A stretch of 15,223 nt of DNA, taken from contig CAKPDO010000037.1 in the NCBI GenBank assembly GCA_934148985.1, forward strand, positions 1-15,223, written 5' to 3'. Made by a program: the position numbers and the translations under genes. Of the stretch, positions 1 through 7,197 are shown one piece after another. The notes beneath the pieces were generated by a model. The model saw only the letters and a program-made list of their open reading frames with translations, searched no databases and was not told the origin of the DNA. Position 1 is the stretch's first letter; every line of letters begins with the position of its first letter. Source of the DNA: an uncultured Clostridia bacterium (GTDB lineage: Bacteria > Bacillota > Clostridia > TANB77 > CAG-508).

Positions 1-429
1 AATAGTCAAGGTCAAGTTATTGGTATAAATACTTTAAAAGTTGCAAGTACAGGTGTTGAAGGTATTGGTTTTGCAATTCCAATTAATTCTACAACAGATA
101 TTATTGATCAGTTAAAGACAAATCAAAAAGTAAAGAGACCCTATATCGGTATTTCTGGTAGAGATTTAGACGAAGAAACTGCAAAAAGATATAATTTAGT
201 AAAAGGTGTTTATGTTGTTTCTGTTGATGAATATTCTGCTGCTGAAAAAGCTGGATTAAAAATTGGTGACGTAATTATAGGAATTGATGATAAAGAAATT
301 TCTACAATGAGTGAATTAAATGAAATTAAAAATACGCATTCTATTGGTGATACAGTTAAACTAAAAATTAACCGTAATGGTCAAGAAAAAGAAATTAGTT
401 TAACACTTGGTGAACAAAATTCTAATTAA
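1..429 (+). CDS. HtrA/DegP-like serine protease, C-terminal part (partial)
   Basis: The window opens inside this gene in frame 1; 142 codons remain before TAA. The first visible residues, NSQGQVIGINT, followed by GVEGIGFAIPI, are the segment that follows the GNSGGP catalytic-serine motif in S1C (HtrA/DegP/DegS) proteases, so the catalytic triad lies upstream of the window. From about residue 45 the sequence is one PDZ domain, with YIGISGRDL, then GVYVVSVDEYSAAEKAGLKIGDVIIGIDD split over the usual PDZ strand-helix order, ending in IGDTVKLKINRNG. Family members are usually membrane-anchored and degrade or chaperone misfolded extracytoplasmic proteins. A terminator lies about 115 bp downstream. 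The family assignment is secure; the paralog (HtrA, HtrB or YyxA-like) cannot be decided from this fragment. Confidence 0.93.
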   Translation, partial: NSQGQVIGINTLKVASTGVEGIGFAIPINSTTDIIDQLKTNQKVKRPYIGISGRDLDEETAKRYNLVKGVYVVSVDEYSAAEKAGLKIGDVIIGIDDKEISTMSELNEIKNTHSIGDTVKLKINRNGQEKEISLTLGEQNSN

Positions 430-542
430 TAATTTCTTCACACTTTTTTCACAGAATGGACAAAATTATAGTGTATATTATATACAAGTTGATTGACAAG
501 AGCAATTAACTTAAAAGAAAAGACATCCCCTTTTATTTTCAA

Positions 543-577
543 AAAACAGAGAAGTTTAAAACAAACTTCTCTGTTTT
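543..577. terminator. Bidirectional intrinsic terminator between htrA and the convergent minus-strand operon
   Basis: A perfect 15-bp stem (AAAACAGAGAAGTTT at 543-557 paired with 563-577), with a 5-nt loop, is flanked by A-runs on the left and T-runs on the right, so it can end transcription from both sides. The TAA stop of the minus-strand gene lies at 579-577, inside the end of the hairpin. Confidence 0.88.
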
Positions 578-1428
578 TACTTAAATATTATAACATCAAA
601 TTCACTTGTACATTCCTCATTCCCATATGGAAAAATAACATACAAATATCCATTTTCACCTAAAAAGAATTCGCTTACATTTTCAATCTTATACTCATCC
701 TTACTTGTATCACGTACAGCCACATTGTATCCAAGTTCTGATAATTTTATATTTTGTTCTTGTGAGCTATCTATCTCACTTTTTATTTTTTTATTGGCTG
801 ATGATGTATCAATATTTTTTTGTTTTATTACATCACCTATATTAATAATTTCATTATTTTGTAGATTATAGTTATATGTTTTTATAATTATTCTTTCATT
901 ATTATTTCCTTCTTTTAGTTCTGATAAAATTACTAAAGATAATATATTATTATTTACATATGCCTTATATTTTACATTATAAATTATATTTTTACTATTA
1001 TTTGATGAAGTTATACTTTCAGATTTATCTTTAAAAATTGATTTTATTTGTTGATTATGTTTTTTTGCATTATCTGCATTTATATTAAAGTATGGTATTT
1101 TTAGGTCTAAAGTATAATTTTCAGTTTGTTCTTGTATATTATTTGCGACTAGTATTATATCTTCGTCATCTTTTATTTTATGTATATTTCCATCATAATT
1201 TGAAACAATGTCTATACTATTATCAAAAATACTTAAAAAATTTTCTTGCAATTTTTGTATCTCTTTGTCTTCTTCCTCTTTTGTAATTCCTAAAATCAAA
1301 CCAATTTTTTCATCTTTAAAAAACTGCATATAAAAGGCTATTCCTATTGCAATTAGACATATAATAATTATTATTATATAAATCAAATGCCTTAGTTCAA
1401 ATCCTCTTTTTTCCATTACTGGTCTCAT
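577..1428 (-). CDS. Membrane-anchored extracytoplasmic protein, DUF3298-like
   Basis: The protein has 283 residues. After a short basic N-terminus (KRGFELRH) there is one hydrophobic helix at about residues 14-34 with no cysteine, so the protein is a type II membrane protein with the rest outside. The exposed part contains IPYFNINADNAKKHNQQI, then IIYNVKYKAYVNNNILSLVI, YNYNLQNNEIINIGDVI and finally FFLGENGYLYVIFPYG. This order resembles the DUF3298/RsiV-PdaC-type fold ('IPxI...AxxIN', 'Y...YNL.TGk.i.l.D.f', 'fyl...gl.i.F.pYe'). That assignment is from pattern recognition only, and I see no catalytic residues. The ATG at 1428 is preceded by AAGGAAAGG, which overlaps the stop of the TrmH gene 15 bp upstream, so it is the last gene of that operon. 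Confidence 0.7.
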   Translation of the reverse strand: MRPVMEKRGFELRHLIYIIIIIICLIAIGIAFYMQFFKDEKIGLILGITKEEEDKEIQKLQENFLSIFDNSIDIVSNYDGNIHKIKDDEDIILVANNIQEQTENYTLDLKIPYFNINADNAKKHNQQIKSIFKDKSESITSSNNSKNIIYNVKYKAYVNNNILSLVILSELKEGNNNERIIIKTYNYNLQNNEIINIGDVIKQKNIDTSSANKKIKSEIDSSQEQNIKLSELGYNVAVRDTSKDEYKIENVSEFFLGENGYLYVIFPYGNEECTSEFDVIIFK

Positions 1429-1443
1429 ACAAAATTCCTTTCC

Positions 1444-2238
1444 TTAGTTATTTTCTTGTAACTTTTGTCTTACATATTCATATAAAATTACACCTGTTGC
1501 AATAGAGGCATTTAAGCTTTCCGTTTTTCCAAACATCGGTATAATAGCTTTTATGTCTGCTAAATCTTTAATCTCCTTTGATACCCCATTTGCTTCATTT
1601 CCTATTACTATGGCTTTTTTTTGAAATTTTATATCATAAATTGATTTACTTGCTTCTAAATCTGTTACCATTATATTATAACCATTATTTTTTATTTTTT
1701 CTAGTGTCAAAGGTAAATTTTCACATTCTATAATTTTCACCCTAAATATCGCTCCCATCGTTGAACGTATTACCTTAGAGCTAAATGCATCTACGGTTCC
1801 CTTTGACACTAAGATTTGATTTAGTCCTACAGAATCTGACGTTCTTATTATTGTTCCTAAATTTCCTGGGTCTTGTAAGTCATCTAATGCAAGTATTACA
1901 TCTTGTTCAAAATCTATGTTTTCTTCTAGATTTTCTTTTTCAACTATTGCGATTACTCCTTGTGGATTTTCAACATCTGATATCAGTTTAAATATATTAC
2001 TTGGCACTTCTATATAATCCCTTTTAGACAATTCTTGTCCTAAGTGTTTTTGTACTAATTCCGTGTTTAATACTTCTTCATTTATTATTAAATATTTGAT
2101 ATTTGCTTTTTCTTCAATCGCTTCTTTTACTATCTTTACACCTTCTATTATATATTCGTTATATTCTTTTCTGTATTTTTTTTCTTTTAATTTTATTATG
2201 TGTTTGATTATTTTATTTTCTTTACTTGTTATAAGCAC
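1444..2238 (-). CDS. TrmH/SpoU-family RNA 2'-O-ribose methyltransferase
   Basis: The 264-residue protein is of typical length for RlmB/TrmH-like enzymes. The N-terminal ~95 residues form the substrate-binding domain (KYRKEYNEYIIEGVKIVKEA). The SPOUT catalytic domain carries all three motifs: motif 1 at about 119-137 (DPGNLGTIIRTSDSVG), motif 2 IVIGNEANGVSKEI at about 210-223 and motif 3 IPMFGKTESLNASIATGVILYE near 233-254 (trefoil knot, S-adenosylmethionine binding). It probably methylates a ribose in 23S rRNA or tRNA; the exact target nucleotide cannot be read from sequence. The start is GTG at 2238: AAGGAG lies 7 nt upstream and overlaps the end of the preceding gene, and no ATG fits. It lies inside a tightly packed minus-strand operon. 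Confidence 0.93.
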   Translation of the reverse strand: MLITSKENKIIKHIIKLKEKKYRKEYNEYIIEGVKIVKEAIEEKANIKYLIINEEVLNTELVQKHLGQELSKRDYIEVPSNIFKLISDVENPQGVIAIVEKENLEENIDFEQDVILALDDLQDPGNLGTIIRTSDSVGLNQILVSKGTVDAFSSKVIRSTMGAIFRVKIIECENLPLTLEKIKNNGYNIMVTDLEASKSIYDIKFQKKAIVIGNEANGVSKEIKDLADIKAIIPMFGKTESLNASIATGVILYEYVRQKLQENN

Positions 2239-2251
2239 TTTTTTCTCCTTT

Positions 2252-2569
2252 TTAGTTTCTATTAATTATCATTTTTTCTAATGAATTAATCTCACTTTCC
2301 AAATTTCTATCATGTATTTTAGCTTCTTCGTAAAATAATTTTCTTATCTTTTTTAAATCTTCTGTATCTACTTCTTCTAAATTTATTATATTATCTTTTA
2401 TTACTTTATATAGTTCCATTATTCTCTTTTTTTCACTTTTTAGGTATTCTTCTTCATTTTCTCCTGATATTACTTCCTGCACAGTTTGTTCTGGCATTTT
2501 TAATTTTTTTGTCTTTTTGCCATAAAAAAATTTAACTATAAAATTTTTTATTTTTTCAAAAAATTTCAT
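2252..2569 (-). CDS. Hypothetical small charged helical protein
   Basis: This 105-residue protein is not one I recognise. The N-terminus (MKFFEKIKNFIVKFFYGKKTKK) is a basic amphipathic stretch that could lie on a membrane surface. The remainder is acidic and charged, with likely helices at about 36-62 and 68-103 (LEEVDTEDLKKIRKLFYEEA). There is no signal peptide or cysteine. The ATG has AGGAG 6 nt upstream. It lies 14 bp after the large coiled-coil gene and 13 bp before the TrmH gene, so the three are surely co-transcribed. It may act with the coiled-coil protein; that is inference from position and composition only. Confidence 0.8.
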   Translation of the reverse strand: MKFFEKIKNFIVKFFYGKKTKKLKMPEQTVQEVISGENEEEYLKSEKKRIMELYKVIKDNIINLEEVDTEDLKKIRKLFYEEAKIHDRNLESEINSLEKMIINRN

Positions 2570-2583
2570 TTTCTTCTCCTTTG

Positions 2584-3981
2584 CTAATCTCTAAAGAAAT
2601 CATCAACTTGATTTTTTAGCTCTTCTTTTTCTTCCTTTACTTTCTTTTTAGCATTTGCTTTTTCTTCTTTACATCTTTCTTTTAATTTTTTTATTTCAGC
2701 TCTTTCACGCTTTTGCCTTTCTATAATTACTTGTAATTCTTTTATATTACGAATTATTTCTTCTGTCGGATAATCGTTTTCACTTAAAATTTTTGCCATT
2801 TTTTCTTCATTTTCTTTTATTTGCCTTTTTAATTCACGTTTTTGTTCTTTTAAACTTGATATTTTTTCTTTAATTCCATTTAATTTTTGCACTTCAAACT
2901 TAATATTAAAAGCGCTTTGTCTAGCATTGGCATATTGTTCCATACTTACATTATTTACTTTTTGTGTAACAATTTCGTATATTCTTTTTTCCCTATCTGA
3001 AAGTTCACTTAAATTAACGTTTTCTATTAATTCTTTATCTGCTTTGTAAAGTAAATTATGCATTCCTAAAAAATCTTCTTTATCCCAAAAATTTATATTT
3101 TTATCTAGTTTTTTAAATTCTATTTCAGCCATTGTTCTATGAACAGAAAATTGTCCATATCCTGGTACATCAAAAATATAAGCTATTTGTTTATTTCCGT
3201 TATTTTCTGTCATTTGTTTTCCATAATGATATTCACCATTTGTTTTTTCTAAGTCACTTAAAATTTCGAATGTATATATACTTTTTTGATTATACATCCA
3301 TTTACTAAAATTTAAGTATTCTACAAGTTCTCTACTATACATTATATCATCTATTACTTCTTGACCAAACGCTCCTGTTAATCTTTGTCTAGCATCTTCT
3401 ACTACTTCATCTATTGGTGAAAATAATGCTTTTATGTCCATCTGTATATTTCTTCTATCTTGCTTTTCAAAGCTAAGAAATTCTGGAAGCATTCTATTGG
3501 TAATTTCAAAAAGTTCAGATTCAAATTTATGTGCTAATCTATTTAATAATTGAAGATTTCTCATTTTTTTTACTAATAATGGATCACTCGCAAATGTACT
3601 TGTATATGCATTAAAATTTTTTATTTCTCTATGAAAAATATCCTTTGTTTTATTTGACATTTCAATTTCTCGGTTTGGAAATTGAAATAATAAATTAAGT
3701 AATACACTATACCTTTGATTTTCTAATTCATCTCTAGATAATTTACTTGTAATTCCTAAAATTTCATCACTTTTTTCAATATAAAAATCTTTGTTGGGTA
3801 CTTCTTCCTCTGTCAATCCTGCGTATTTAATTATAAAATTTTGCTCTGCTGTTAAGTTGTTAGCTTGAATATTTGTTATATAACTATATATTCTATCTAC
3901 ACGACTTTTTATTGCTTTTAAATTTCTTTCTTCTCGTTTTGCATTTTTCTCTGCGTCACTATAATCATATTTATACGCCAT
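2584..3981 (-). CDS. Hypothetical 465-residue protein with C-terminal coiled coil
   Basis: I do not recognise the family. The protein has no signal peptide and no transmembrane helix, so it should be cytoplasmic. Residues 1-45 are charged helix. The middle (about 60-350) looks like a mostly helical globular domain with aromatic motifs, such as RELVEYLNFSKWMYNQKSIYT, and a short beta-like patch, IAYIFDVPGYGQFSVHRTM, near 266-285. From about 360 to the end a long K/E/R-rich region (SLKEQKRELKRQIKENEEKM and later KKLKERCKEEKANAKKKVK) is a predicted coiled coil. The ATG at 3981 has AAAAAGGAGAG upstream. No promoter is visible between the hairpin at 4008-4034 and this start, so transcription probably enters from the small gene upstream through that hairpin. 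Confidence 0.85.
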   Translation of the reverse strand: MAYKYDYSDAEKNAKREERNLKAIKSRVDRIYSYITNIQANNLTAEQNFIIKYAGLTEEEVPNKDFYIEKSDEILGITSKLSRDELENQRYSVLLNLLFQFPNREIEMSNKTKDIFHREIKNFNAYTSTFASDPLLVKKMRNLQLLNRLAHKFESELFEITNRMLPEFLSFEKQDRRNIQMDIKALFSPIDEVVEDARQRLTGAFGQEVIDDIMYSRELVEYLNFSKWMYNQKSIYTFEILSDLEKTNGEYHYGKQMTENNGNKQIAYIFDVPGYGQFSVHRTMAEIEFKKLDKNINFWDKEDFLGMHNLLYKADKELIENVNLSELSDREKRIYEIVTQKVNNVSMEQYANARQSAFNIKFEVQKLNGIKEKISSLKEQKRELKRQIKENEEKMAKILSENDYPTEEIIRNIKELQVIIERQKRERAEIKKLKERCKEEKANAKKKVKEEKEELKNQVDDFFRD

Positions 3982-4007
3982 ATTTTCTCTCCTTTTTTCT
4001 TAAAAAT

Positions 4008-4034
4008 AACGAGGATAAAAACATTATCCTCGTT
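4008..4034 (-). terminator. Intercistronic hairpin, possible terminator/attenuator
   Basis: A perfect 10-bp stem (AACGAGGATA at 4008-4017 pairs with 4025-4034, 7-nt loop) is followed on the minus strand by ATTTTTA. It lies between the small gene 4052-4240 and the coiled-coil gene. Because the operon downstream has no obvious promoter of its own, partial read-through is likely. Confidence 0.65.
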
Positions 4035-4051
4035 CCAACCGTTCTTTTGGT

Positions 4052-4240
4052 TTACTTAATTGACTTAATTTCTTTTTCAATTCCTTTCAACCTTTCCAGA
4101 ACTTTTTCTTCGGATAAATGCTCGTCACGAAGAAAATAATTCATTTCCTCAATTATTTTCTTCTTCTGTTTTTCGTTTAAATTTTTTGACATTTTTTTAA
4201 TCCGACTTACCTTTTTCATGATTTTACTCTGGCAACTCAT
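4052..4240 (-). CDS. Small charged hypothetical protein
   Basis: The protein has 62 residues, mostly lysine and glutamate, with likely helices (KNLNEKQKKKIIEEMNYFLR and SEEKVLERLKGIEKEIKSIK). I recognise no family. The start at 4240 is supported by a perfect AAAGGAG with 6-nt spacing. A second in-frame ATG exists at residue 17 but has no close SD. Codon 13 is CGG (plus-strand 4202-4204), the only CGG in this window that does not coincide with a frame break. Reading it with a +1 shift would stop after about 20 residues, so either CGG is read as sense here, or the product is a short leader peptide, or the real protein starts at codon 17. Two candidate promoters lie just upstream. Confidence 0.65.
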   Translation of the reverse strand: MSCQSKIMKKVSRIKKMSKNLNEKQKKKIIEEMNYFLRDEHLSEEKVLERLKGIEKEIKSIK

Positions 4241-4286
4241 AATAGTCTCCTTTCGGTTGTTTGCTTAATAATAGTTACCATAATGT

Positions 4287-4329
4287 ATTATATCATTTTT
4301 TATTTTATTTTGGAAGTGTTTTTTGTCAA
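4287..4329 (-). promoter_or_regulatory. Candidate tandem promoters for the 4240-577 operon
   Basis: On the minus strand, TTGACA (4329-4324) is followed after 16 nt by TAAAAT (4307-4302). A second, extended -10 (TGATATAAT, 4295-4287) lies 47 bp upstream of the start at 4240. Both are consistent with SigA recognition. Confidence 0.55.
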
Positions 4330-4408
4330 AAATTTAATATATTCTTTTTGTCTTGTTACAATTTACAGCTTTAAAATTTAGAGTAGGTCCAAGTCGTTCA
4401 AATAGTAA

Positions 4409-6235
4409 TTATTTCTCCTCATCATCTAATTTTAATACTGACAAAAATGCCTCCTGTGGCATTTCCACTTTTCCAATTTGCCTCATCCTTGCTTTACCTT
4501 TTTTCTGCTTTTCAAGTAATTTCTTTTTTCTTGTAATATCCCCGCCATAGCATTTAGCAAGGACATCTTTCCTTAAAGCTGATATAGTTTCTCTTGCAAT
4601 TATACTTCCCCCAACAACTGCTTGAAGTGGAATTGTAAATAAGTGTCTTGGTATAACAGTCTTTAACTTTTCTACCATTTTTCTTCCTCTAGCATATGCC
4701 ATATCTTTGTGAACTATAAATGATAATGCGTCAACTGCTTCTCCATTTACATGTATATCTAGCTTTACAAGTTTTGCTTCTCTATATTCTTTAAACTCAT
4801 AATCAAATGATGCATATCCTTTTGTTTTTGATTTTAAATTATCAAAAAAGTCATAAATTATTTCGTTTAAAGGCATATCATAAATCAATTCTACTCTTGT
4901 TTCGTCTAAATATTTCATGTCAATATAGTTTCCACGTCTATTTTGGCACATTTCCATTATTCCACCAACATAATCTTTTGGTGTTAAGATTTTAGCTAAA
5001 ACGATTGGCTCTTCTATAAATGCTACTTCACCTTGTGGTGGCAAATCTCCTGGGTTATAAATTTCTAAAACTTCACCATTTGTTTTATGAACTTTATATA
5101 TAACAGATGGTGCCGTTGTAATTAGCCCTAGGTCAAATTCCCTGTCAAGTCTTTCTTCTATTATTTCTAAATGAAGTAATCCTAAAAATCCGCATCTAAA
5201 GCCATAACCTAAAGCTACCGATGTTTCTTGCTCAAATTCTAATGCTGCATCATTTAATTTCAATTTTTCTAGTGCTAATTTTAATGCCTCAAATTGACTT
5301 CCATCTATTGGGTAAATACCACAATATACCATTGGTTGTACTTTTTTGTATCCTTTTAATGGTTCATCAGCTGGGTTTTGGTTTAATGTGATTGTATCTC
5401 CAACATGAATTTCTGATAAACTTTTTATACTTGCTGCAATATATCCAACTTCTCCTGCCTTTATCTCATCTGCTGGCAAATACGAACCTGGTGCAAAATA
5501 TCCAACTTCTGTTACTGTAAATACTTTATTTGCTTGCATAAGCTTTATTTCGTCACCAACTTTTACAGTTCCATCCATCACTCTTACATATGCCACAGCA
5601 CCTTTGTAGTTGTCATAATATGAATCAAATATTAAACATTTAGTTTTTGCTTCCTCATCTCCCTTTGGAGCTGGCAAATCTGTTACTATTTTTTCCAGTA
5701 CTTCCTCTACATTCAATCCTGTTTTAGCTGATATGCATGGACATCCTTCAGCCGGTATGCCTATTATGTCTTCTATTTCTTTCTGTGTTTCTTCTGGTCT
5801 TGCACTTGGCAAATCTATTTTATTTATTACTGGTAATATTTCTAGATTATTATCTATTGCTAGGTACACATTTGCTAGTGTTTGAGCTTCTACTCCTTGT
5901 GTGCTATCTACTATTAGTATTGCTCCATCACAAGCTGCTAGGCTTCTTGATACTTCATAATTGAAATCCACATGTCCTGGGGTGTCTATTAAATTGAATG
6001 TGTATTCTTGTCCATCTTTTGCTTTGTATTTCATTCTTACTGATTGAGCTTTTATTGTTATTCCTCTTTCTCTTTCTATATCCATATTATCAAGTATTTG
6101 GTCTTCCATTTCTCTTTTTGATAGTGCTCCTGTTAGTTCTATTAATCTATCTGCTAGTGTGGATTTTCCATGATCTATGTGAGCTACTATACTGAAGTTT
6201 CTTATATATTTTTGATATTGATTTTTTTCTGGCAT
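4409..6235 (-). CDS. lepA: Elongation factor 4 (LepA), ribosomal back-translocation GTPase
   Basis: The full-length 608-residue protein matches the usual ~600. The G domain carries AHIDHGKST (G1), ERGITI (G2), DTPGHVD (G3), NKID (G4) and SAKTG (G5). Domain II follows, then the EF-G-like domains III and V (CGIYPIDGSQFEALKLAL, GLLHLEII) and the LepA-specific C-terminal domain, with ALRKDVLAKCYGGDITRKKK and KGKARMRQIG, which reaches the peptidyl-transferase centre. It binds ribosomes and affects translocation and initiation. The ATG has AAAGGAG 8 nt upstream. A promoter is predicted directly in front and a terminator separates it from the rhodanese gene upstream, so it is probably its own unit. 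No obvious hairpin follows the stop codon. Confidence 0.98.
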   Translation of the reverse strand: MPEKNQYQKYIRNFSIVAHIDHGKSTLADRLIELTGALSKREMEDQILDNMDIERERGITIKAQSVRMKYKAKDGQEYTFNLIDTPGHVDFNYEVSRSLAACDGAILIVDSTQGVEAQTLANVYLAIDNNLEILPVINKIDLPSARPEETQKEIEDIIGIPAEGCPCISAKTGLNVEEVLEKIVTDLPAPKGDEEAKTKCLIFDSYYDNYKGAVAYVRVMDGTVKVGDEIKLMQANKVFTVTEVGYFAPGSYLPADEIKAGEVGYIAASIKSLSEIHVGDTITLNQNPADEPLKGYKKVQPMVYCGIYPIDGSQFEALKLALEKLKLNDAALEFEQETSVALGYGFRCGFLGLLHLEIIEERLDREFDLGLITTAPSVIYKVHKTNGEVLEIYNPGDLPPQGEVAFIEEPIVLAKILTPKDYVGGIMEMCQNRRGNYIDMKYLDETRVELIYDMPLNEIIYDFFDNLKSKTKGYASFDYEFKEYREAKLVKLDIHVNGEAVDALSFIVHKDMAYARGRKMVEKLKTVIPRHLFTIPLQAVVGGSIIARETISALRKDVLAKCYGGDITRKKKLLEKQKKGKARMRQIGKVEMPQEAFLSVLKLDDEEK

Positions 6236-6265
6236 GTCTTTTCTCCTTTATTTTGATTATTTGGT

Positions 6266-6294
6266 ATTTTATCATATTTGGGGTGATTTTTCTA
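6266..6294 (-). promoter_or_regulatory. Candidate lepA promoter
   Basis: Minus-strand TAGAAA (6294-6289), 17-nt spacer, TAAAAT (6271-6266) preceded by TGA (extended -10). It is about 30 bp upstream of the lepA start and downstream of the rhodanese terminator. Confidence 0.5.
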
Positions 6295-6317
6295 GTGGTA
6301 TTTTGAATTTTTGGAAC

Positions 6318-6358
6318 AAAAAGTGGCCTCAGCAATAATACAGCTGAGGGGCACTTTT
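6318..6358 (-). terminator. Intrinsic terminator of the rhodanese gene
   Basis: The stem AAAAGTG + CCTCAGC (6319-6325, 6327-6333) pairs with GCTGAGG + CACTTTT (6343-6349, 6352-6358) around a small internal loop and a 9-nt apical loop. On the minus strand it ends in a T-run. It lies about 70 bp past the rhodanese stop. Confidence 0.85.
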
Positions 6359-6429
6359 ATAGAATGCATATATTACCATTTTTTGTTTTTGGAAATTTCT
6401 ACACTACATTAGGTATTAGACATTTAACT

Positions 6430-6768
6430 TCAGTAATTCTCCAATCCCCCATACAAATTCCAAACATTCCTATACCCCAAACATCTAAGTTTTTTATAAG
6501 CATTTGTGCTTCTAAAACCACTTGAGCAATACAAAACAATTTCTTTGTTTTTATTAGGTACAATTTTTACAAAATTTTCATTTATTTGATATTCTGGAAC
6601 ATTTATGCTTCCTAAAATATGGCTTTCATTATATTCTCTTTCGTTTCTTACATCAATAATTTCAGCACCCTTCATTTGTTTTTCCATCAATTCATTTAAA
6701 GTTATATCATAGGCTTTCATATGTCTAAACAATTTTCTTTTTAATCTATATTTTATCTCCTCAAACAT
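6430..6768 (-). CDS. Single-domain rhodanese (sulfurtransferase-like)
   Basis: The protein has 112 residues, the normal size for a stand-alone rhodanese domain. The features are GAEIIDVRNEREYNESHILGS (CH2A-type segment), the active-site loop with CSSGFRS, whose Cys81 would carry the persulfide, and the C-terminal GYRNVWNLYGGL. There is no signal peptide, so it should be cytoplasmic. The partner in sulfur transfer is unknown. A GTG four codons upstream (6780) also gives an open frame, but that GTG is part of GTGGAGG, a strong SD 5 nt before the ATG at 6768, so I chose the ATG. The gene seems monocistronic, with a -10 at 6803-6798 and a terminator at 6318-6358. Confidence 0.9.
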   Translation of the reverse strand: MFEEIKYRLKRKLFRHMKAYDITLNELMEKQMKGAEIIDVRNEREYNESHILGSINVPEYQINENFVKIVPNKNKEIVLYCSSGFRSTNAYKKLRCLGYRNVWNLYGGLENY

Positions 6769-6797
6769 TTTTTCCTCCACATAATACTTTTTACAAT

Positions 6798-6827
6798 ATT
6801 ATATGATTTTAGTTGTCATGTCGTTAA
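6798..6827 (-). promoter_or_regulatory. Candidate rhodanese promoter
   Basis: Minus-strand TATAAT (6803-6798) with a weak -35 TTAACG (6827-6822) at 18-nt spacing, 30 bp upstream of the ATG. Confidence 0.5.
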
Positions 6828-6891
6828 AAACAAATTTTTGTCGAATTATGTACATTTTTGTGTATTATGTATACATATTTATGTCATCTAG

Positions 6892-6999
6892 TTATCCACA
6901 TTACATGTGGATAATGTGGATAACTCTGTGAATAACTTTAAAATATATAGTTTTAACATCAAAGTTATGCACACCTACCTGTTGATAAAATGTGAATTA
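6892..6999. promoter_or_regulatory. Dense cluster of DnaA boxes
   Basis: Five sites match TTATNCACA within 82 bp: TTATCCACA at 6892-6900 (+), two directly abutting TTATCCACA copies at 6906-6914 and 6915-6923 (-), TTATTCACA at 6927-6935 (-) and TTATGCACA at 6965-6973 (+). Two one-mismatch sites follow at 6980-6988 (TTATCAACA, -) and 6991-6999 (TAATTCACA, -), and another at 6846-6854. An AT-rich stretch, about 6937-6964, separates the two groups. dnaA, dnaN, rnpA and rpmH are not nearby and gene orientation does not flip here, so this is more likely a DnaA titration or regulatory cluster than the main oriC. Confidence 0.75.
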
Positions 7000-7079
7000 C
7001 TTGTTTATATTTTTCATTTTGTTTTATGTATACTGATATGCTTTTAAAATTTTTAATTCTATTCATAAAAGCTAAAAAT

Positions 7080-7108
7080 TTGACATATAATAAAATGTGT
7101 GCTATTAT
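7080..7108 (+). promoter_or_regulatory. Strong promoter of the candidate antitoxin RNA
   Basis: Perfect TTGACA (7080-7085), 17-nt spacer, TATTAT (7103-7108), with TG at the extended -10 position. It is the best SigA-type promoter in the window, yet it has no protein gene behind it: transcription would start near 7115 and reach the terminator at 7147-7189. Confidence 0.75.
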
Positions 7109-7132
7109 AAGGTTAATGACGTCAAAATAGTA

Positions 7133-7145
7133 TTTCACGTAATAC
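7133..7145 (+). repeat. 13-bp direct repeat, copy in the small RNA
   Basis: TTTCACGTAATAC, identical to 7261-7273. It lies in the 5' part of the candidate antitoxin RNA, immediately before the terminator stem. Confidence 0.9.
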
Positions 7146-7146
7146 A

Positions 7147-7189
7147 AAAAAGACTGGGAAGTCTTCTCAAAACAATTCCCAGTCTTTTT
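7147..7189. terminator. Shared bidirectional terminator of toxin and antitoxin RNAs
   Basis: A perfect 14-bp stem (AAAAAGACTGGGAA at 7147-7160 with 7176-7189) and a 15-nt loop, with T-runs on both strands (TTTTT plus, TTTTTT minus). Both convergent transcripts must end here, so their 3' ends are mutually complementary. The loop contains CUCA on the plus strand and UUGA on the minus strand, both fitting the YUNR U-turn pattern used for first contact between antisense RNAs. Confidence 0.9.
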
Positions 7190-7197
7190 CCTTTCAT

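Larger units (their letters stand above)
7115..7190 (+). ncRNA. Candidate antisense antitoxin RNA of a type I toxin-antitoxin locus
   Basis: This predicted transcript of about 75 nt runs from the strong plus-strand promoter (7080-7108) to the shared terminator. It has no coding potential (only ATG ACG TCA AAA TAG near its 5' end). It carries TTTCACGTAATAC at 7133-7145. The same 13 bases recur at 7261-7273, where the opposite strand encodes the start region of the convergent peptide, so the RNA is perfectly complementary to GUAUUACGUGAAA in the peptide mRNA, covering its GTG start. Its 3' half is fully complementary to the peptide mRNA's terminator. This is how RNA II of the Fst/par family works; the start point and function here are inferred. 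Confidence 0.65.

Noticed and set aside
474..486. Inverted repeat GTATATTATATAC downstream of htrA
   Set aside because: AT-only palindrome without recognisable promoter or gene context; likely chance.
6867..6876. 10-bp palindrome ATGTATACAT as an operator
   Set aside because: Short and AT-rich, with no second copy seen; not distinguishable from chance.
6965..7147. Minus-strand open frame of about 60 codons through the DnaA boxes
   Set aside because: It starts inside the T-run of the shared terminator without an SD and runs through the small-RNA promoter and the DnaA-box cluster; it most likely arises by chance in AT-rich DNA.
7130..7197. 20-codon minus-strand frame starting with ATG right after the peptide stop, preceded by GGGGAG
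   Set aside because: Its reading frame passes through the whole terminator hairpin, so the mRNA would end before its stop codon.
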